Shown: positions 6,384 through 8,967 of the stretch, piece after piece
Layout: the number at the start of each line of letters is the position of its first letter
How positions within the stretch are numbered: position 1 is the stretch's first letter
Origin: Lachnospiraceae bacterium
GTDB lineage: Bacteria; Bacillota; Clostridia; Lachnospirales; Lachnospiraceae
NCBI GenBank assembly: GCA_029068665.1
Contig: JAIECC010000133.1
Span: forward strand, 1-8,967
Length of the DNA stretch: 8,967 nt
Reading direction: 5' to 3'
Translations under genes and position numbers: made by a program
Notes under the pieces: model-generated
What the model saw: the letters and a program-made list of their open reading frames with translations, nothing else
Databases searched by the model: none
What the model was told of the DNA's origin: nothing

Positions 6384-7157
6384 GTCAAACTGATTGCTGA
6401 GTTTTTGACCGGTGTGTACACTGGTCAACAGCTCTGTAATCAGTTGAATGGCAACCGGCTTTGCAGATTCGTAAAGCTTTCTTAATTCTACATCACTTTC
6501 TGAGAATTCCGGCAGAGGAGCAGGAGTAATGACCATGCCGGCAATACTTTCATATTTTCCCAAAATACGAAGAATGAAAAAAAGTAGCTTTTTCAGGAGA
6601 TTGTCTTTCATACGCAGACCATCATTGCACCAGATCATGATTGTTAATGTCCAAAGAATCTGTCTTGCCGTAGTACGGGTATAAAACTGCTGAATGATTT
6701 GGGCACTTTGCGGAGAGGGACAGATGGACCCGGTTACAAGTGTGTTTAGTGGCAGGTGGTCTTCTGCGATTAAAGCACGCTCAAATGCACCTTCAATGGC
6801 ACTGTGGTTCAGCCCGCGGGTCTGAACCAGATTTACAATATAGGGGTGACAGACCAGATCCAAGGCATAGTGACAGGCAGCACCGCAGATATATGCCATG
6901 GAAGCCTGTTTTTTTTCACGGCTTCGGATGGTCTGCACTGCGGCTTGAAAGAACTCCCGGCCTGGTTGATGATGGATGTGGGTACCCAGCCGGTTAACGT
7001 GATTATGATAAACCGGAAGATAGAAAAACAGAATATCCGGTCCCTGAAGACCCAGGTCATACAATTCCCGGTAGTTACTGACCAAGACTTTCATTTTATT
7101 TGGCAGCAGTTCATAAACATCGCAGCCAAAGCGATAATGAGCATATACAGATGGCAT
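6366..7157 (-). CDS. Zinc-dependent phospholipase C-family protein
   Basis: A 263-residue protein opening MPSVYAHYRFG, the usual start of the bacterial zinc-dependent phospholipase C (Zn_dep_PLPC) family. Likely zinc ligands are H7, D41 (in LQGPD), one or more histidines between H51 and H63, H96-x3-D100 in CHYALDLVCHPY, H104, and H118-x3-E122 in NHSAIEGAFE. The HxxxD and HxxxE spacings equal those of Bacillus cereus PLC (His118/Asp122 and His142/Glu146). Unlike secreted PLCs it shows no signal peptide, so it probably acts in the cytoplasm or at the inner face of the membrane. The substrate is unknown and need not be a phospholipid. The C-terminal half (about 160-263) is less conserved, with a hydrophobic stretch at 167-176 and another at 190-199. 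The ATG has AAGGGA seven bases upstream. It starts 19 bases after the diguanylate cyclase gene, so the two are probably one transcript. Confidence 0.85.
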   Translation of the reverse strand: MPSVYAHYRFGCDVYELLPNKMKVLVSNYRELYDLGLQGPDILFFYLPVYHNHVNRLGTHIHHQPGREFFQAAVQTIRSREKKQASMAYICGAACHYALDLVCHPYIVNLVQTRGLNHSAIEGAFERALIAEDHLPLNTLVTGSICPSPQSAQIIQQFYTRTTARQILWTLTIMIWCNDGLRMKDNLLKKLLFFILRILGKYESIAGMVITPAPLPEFSESDVELRKLYESAKPVAIQLITELLTSVHTGQKLSNQFDSTFLG

Positions 7158-7176
7158 AAGAATTCCCTTTCTCCGA

Positions 7177-8922
7177 TTAAGTTGCTAATTTTGTTGTTTT
7201 ATCGGAATATAGTTCTTCCATTTTTGGCTGCTGGCTTTTCAGCCATTTTTTATTGGCATACATATGCGTATCAGCCTGCTGATAAACATCCATCAGTTTC
7301 TTGTTTTCCGCCGGGTCATACAGGGAATATCCATGGGCAATACTGATTCGGAATGGTTTTTCCGGATCCTGATTATAGTTATCAACAAAGGTACGGAAGC
7401 TTTCCAGTCCTTGTTCACAGCGCTGCTTTACGTCTGCTCCGCTAATGAGAATTGCAAATTCATCTCCACCGATTCGATAGCAGTCACAGTTAAAAGGAGA
7501 AAAGGCTTCTTTAATCATGTTGGCACTCTGTATCAGCATAGTGTCCCCGGCGTGGTGACCAAAATAGTCATTGACAAATTTCAAATCATTCACATCAAAC
7601 ATCAGAATTCCAATGGACTCTAACTCATCCTTCTGTTCTTCTAGGTTGACCAGATGCTCCTGAAATGCAGTCCGGTTGCCGATACCGGTGAGACCATCCC
7701 GATAGGCAAGCTGACTGACAAATTCCGTTTGAATACCCAGTCGTACTGCATTAATAGTTTTTTCCAGGCTGGAGGTACCATAGCAGATAATGAAAATCAA
7801 CAAACCGATGCGGACAAACATGGCAGAGTCACTGCCAATCTGCCGGTAAAACCGATAGATGTCGATTCCGGTAGCAATGGAAATACTGCTTAATCCAATG
7901 CCCCGCAGAATGCGGTAGATGTTTTTGGTAGTATCCTTTCCCTTGATCAGAGAATGTCGGATAATTGTGTAAAACAGTACTACAGCAGAAATTCCCAGCA
8001 TGATGTGGGTGACCTTCAGTGTATCGTGATAATCCACCAGTTTCAGGCAATGAAGCACCGTACAGATTGCAAAGCAGGTAAAGGATAGCAGGCTGATAAT
8101 CGGTACGACAAATCTCTTGCGAAATCCAAAAGCAGAATCCAGATAAAGTACCATCGGAATCGGAATCAGCATCAGGGAGCAGCAGGAGAGAACGGACAGC
8201 ATACGGCTGTCACCAATAAAGAATTGCAATACATTGGTTTCGGTCAGACACCAGATGGCGATGGAAATGGCAAATAGCCCTAAGTCCAGCAACTCGTGAT
8301 TTTTCTTGGACTGCATGTTGATCGGGATATCCGCAAACATTAAGATAACCCCCACAAACAAAATCAAAATACAGGTAATGAAAGCAACCAGCTTGCTTTG
8401 AATGGTGTCCAAAATGAAGCTTGCAGAAGAAGCCAGATAGGTGTAGCTTAATCCGGTCCGGGAGCTGTTATAGACTGTCGTAATACGAAGCTCGATTTCC
8501 TTGCCGGCATCTTCAGCAGTCAAAGGAATATAATTCCATCGTGTACCAAAGGTTTCGTTATAAAATACATTTTCCGGTACATAAGGATCATAGACCGGGT
8601 TCCCGTCGATATATACCGTGTAGTAGATATTTTTACTTCGAAAACAGAAAGAGACCCCATCGGTCAGTGATTCCGGTAAAGTATGATAAATGCTGAATGG
8701 CTGGTTAGGTTCTACAAAATCCAAATCAGTCAGGCGATTTAAAGTAACCGGACTGCCGTCTGCTGTGACCCAGCCATCTTCAAAGCTGATTGGCTCTGCA
8801 GCTTGTTCTGCAGCCGGATTTGGTCCGTCATAATGCAAAAGCATCCATAGCATCATACCGGATACCAATACAAGCATAATCAGATATAGAATTCCATATA
8901 TTTTTTTCTGCTTTTCTTTCAT
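7177..8922 (-). CDS. Membrane diguanylate cyclase with 7TMR-DISM-like sensor (GGDEF)
   Basis: A 581-residue sensor enzyme. Residues 9-30 form a first membrane helix and residues 31-172 an extracellular domain rich in predicted beta strands, resembling the jelly-roll sensory domains of 7TMR-DISM proteins (for example SFCFRSKNIYYTVYIDGNPVYD). About seven helices follow between 174 and 383, then a GGDEF domain (about 400-560). Its active-site parts are LAYRDGLTGIGNR (405-417), FDVNDLKFVND (442-452, D443 as metal ligand), GHHAGD (455-460) and GGDEF (485-489). It should make cyclic di-GMP from two GTP in response to an external, unidentified ligand. The inhibitory RxxD site is absent: F477 stands where its arginine would be, before D480. 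No EAL or HD-GYP domain is fused. The ATG at 8920-8922 has AGGGG nine bases upstream. It is the first gene of a pair with the PLC-like gene. Confidence 0.92.
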   Translation of the reverse strand: MKEKQKKIYGILYLIMLVLVSGMMLWMLLHYDGPNPAAEQAAEPISFEDGWVTADGSPVTLNRLTDLDFVEPNQPFSIYHTLPESLTDGVSFCFRSKNIYYTVYIDGNPVYDPYVPENVFYNETFGTRWNYIPLTAEDAGKEIELRITTVYNSSRTGLSYTYLASSASFILDTIQSKLVAFITCILILFVGVILMFADIPINMQSKKNHELLDLGLFAISIAIWCLTETNVLQFFIGDSRMLSVLSCCSLMLIPIPMVLYLDSAFGFRKRFVVPIISLLSFTCFAICTVLHCLKLVDYHDTLKVTHIMLGISAVVLFYTIIRHSLIKGKDTTKNIYRILRGIGLSSISIATGIDIYRFYRQIGSDSAMFVRIGLLIFIICYGTSSLEKTINAVRLGIQTEFVSQLAYRDGLTGIGNRTAFQEHLVNLEEQKDELESIGILMFDVNDLKFVNDYFGHHAGDTMLIQSANMIKEAFSPFNCDCYRIGGDEFAILISGADVKQRCEQGLESFRTFVDNYNQDPEKPFRISIAHGYSLYDPAENKKLMDVYQQADTHMYANKKWLKSQQPKMEELYSDKTTKLAT

Positions 8923-8958
8923 AATTATATCCCCTTTTCCATTCCATACAACGATACT

Positions 8959-8964
8959 ATTATA
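8959..8964 (-). promoter_or_regulatory. Putative -10 box for the diguanylate cyclase operon
   Basis: On the minus strand a perfect TATAAT occupies 8964-8959, 36 bases before the start codon. Initiation near 8952 would leave a leader of about 30 nt containing the AAAGGGG ribosome binding site. The -35 box would lie beyond the window, so the promoter cannot be fully judged. Confidence 0.4.
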
Positions 8965-8967
8965 TTA

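Noticed and set aside
6804..7346. 180-codon plus-strand reading frame across the PLC and cyclase genes
   Set aside because: It is antisense to two clear family proteins, spans their junction, and shows no protein-like features of its own.

Overview
The window looks like chromosomal DNA of an anaerobic, moderately low-GC Firmicute, most likely a Lachnospiraceae-type clostridium. The basis is codon use rich in A/T at third positions, strong AGGAGG-type ribosome binding sites, sigma70/SigA-like promoters, and a gene set typical of gut Clostridia: an Hrb-type flavin reductase-rubredoxin next to a flavodiiron protein, a MATE exporter and a 7TM-GGDEF sensor. This placement is inference from composition and gene content; no marker gene that would fix the species is present. 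No tRNA, rRNA, CRISPR, insertion sequence or phage gene was seen.

Layout. Positions 1-1541 hold three closely packed plus-strand genes: the 3' end of a FabZ-like hydroxyacyl-ACP dehydratase, a small flavoprotein with a four-cysteine cluster, and an HdeD/DUF308 six-helix membrane protein. Next is glyA (serine hydroxymethyltransferase), which appears to have its own promoter overlapping the stop codon of the previous gene and a leader of about 100 nt. A strong intrinsic terminator follows glyA; its loop contains a TGCTATAAT extended -10 element that may start transcription of the next gene, a MATE-family exporter. A further promoter precedes a two-gene cassette, hrb-fprA, the best-supported functional unit here: a flavin reductase-rubredoxin fusion and a flavodiiron protein that should pass electrons from NAD(P)H to O2 or NO.

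The right third (6366-8922) is on the minus strand and converges on fprA. It is a two-gene operon with a 19 bp gap: a membrane diguanylate cyclase (extracellular beta domain, seven-helix 7TMR-DISM-like region, GGDEF domain with an intact active site but no RxxD inhibition site), then a zinc-dependent phospholipase C-family protein without a signal peptide. Its transcription probably starts near 8952, with a -10 box at the window edge.

How the genes fit together. hrb and fprA form a recognised O2/NO detoxification pair. GlyA is one-carbon housekeeping. The diguanylate cyclase and PLC-like protein are probably co-expressed, but a functional link between them is not established. Most of the window is ordinary core or near-core sequence; the more unusual points are the promoter inside the terminator, the structured glyA leader and the cyclase-phospholipase pairing.
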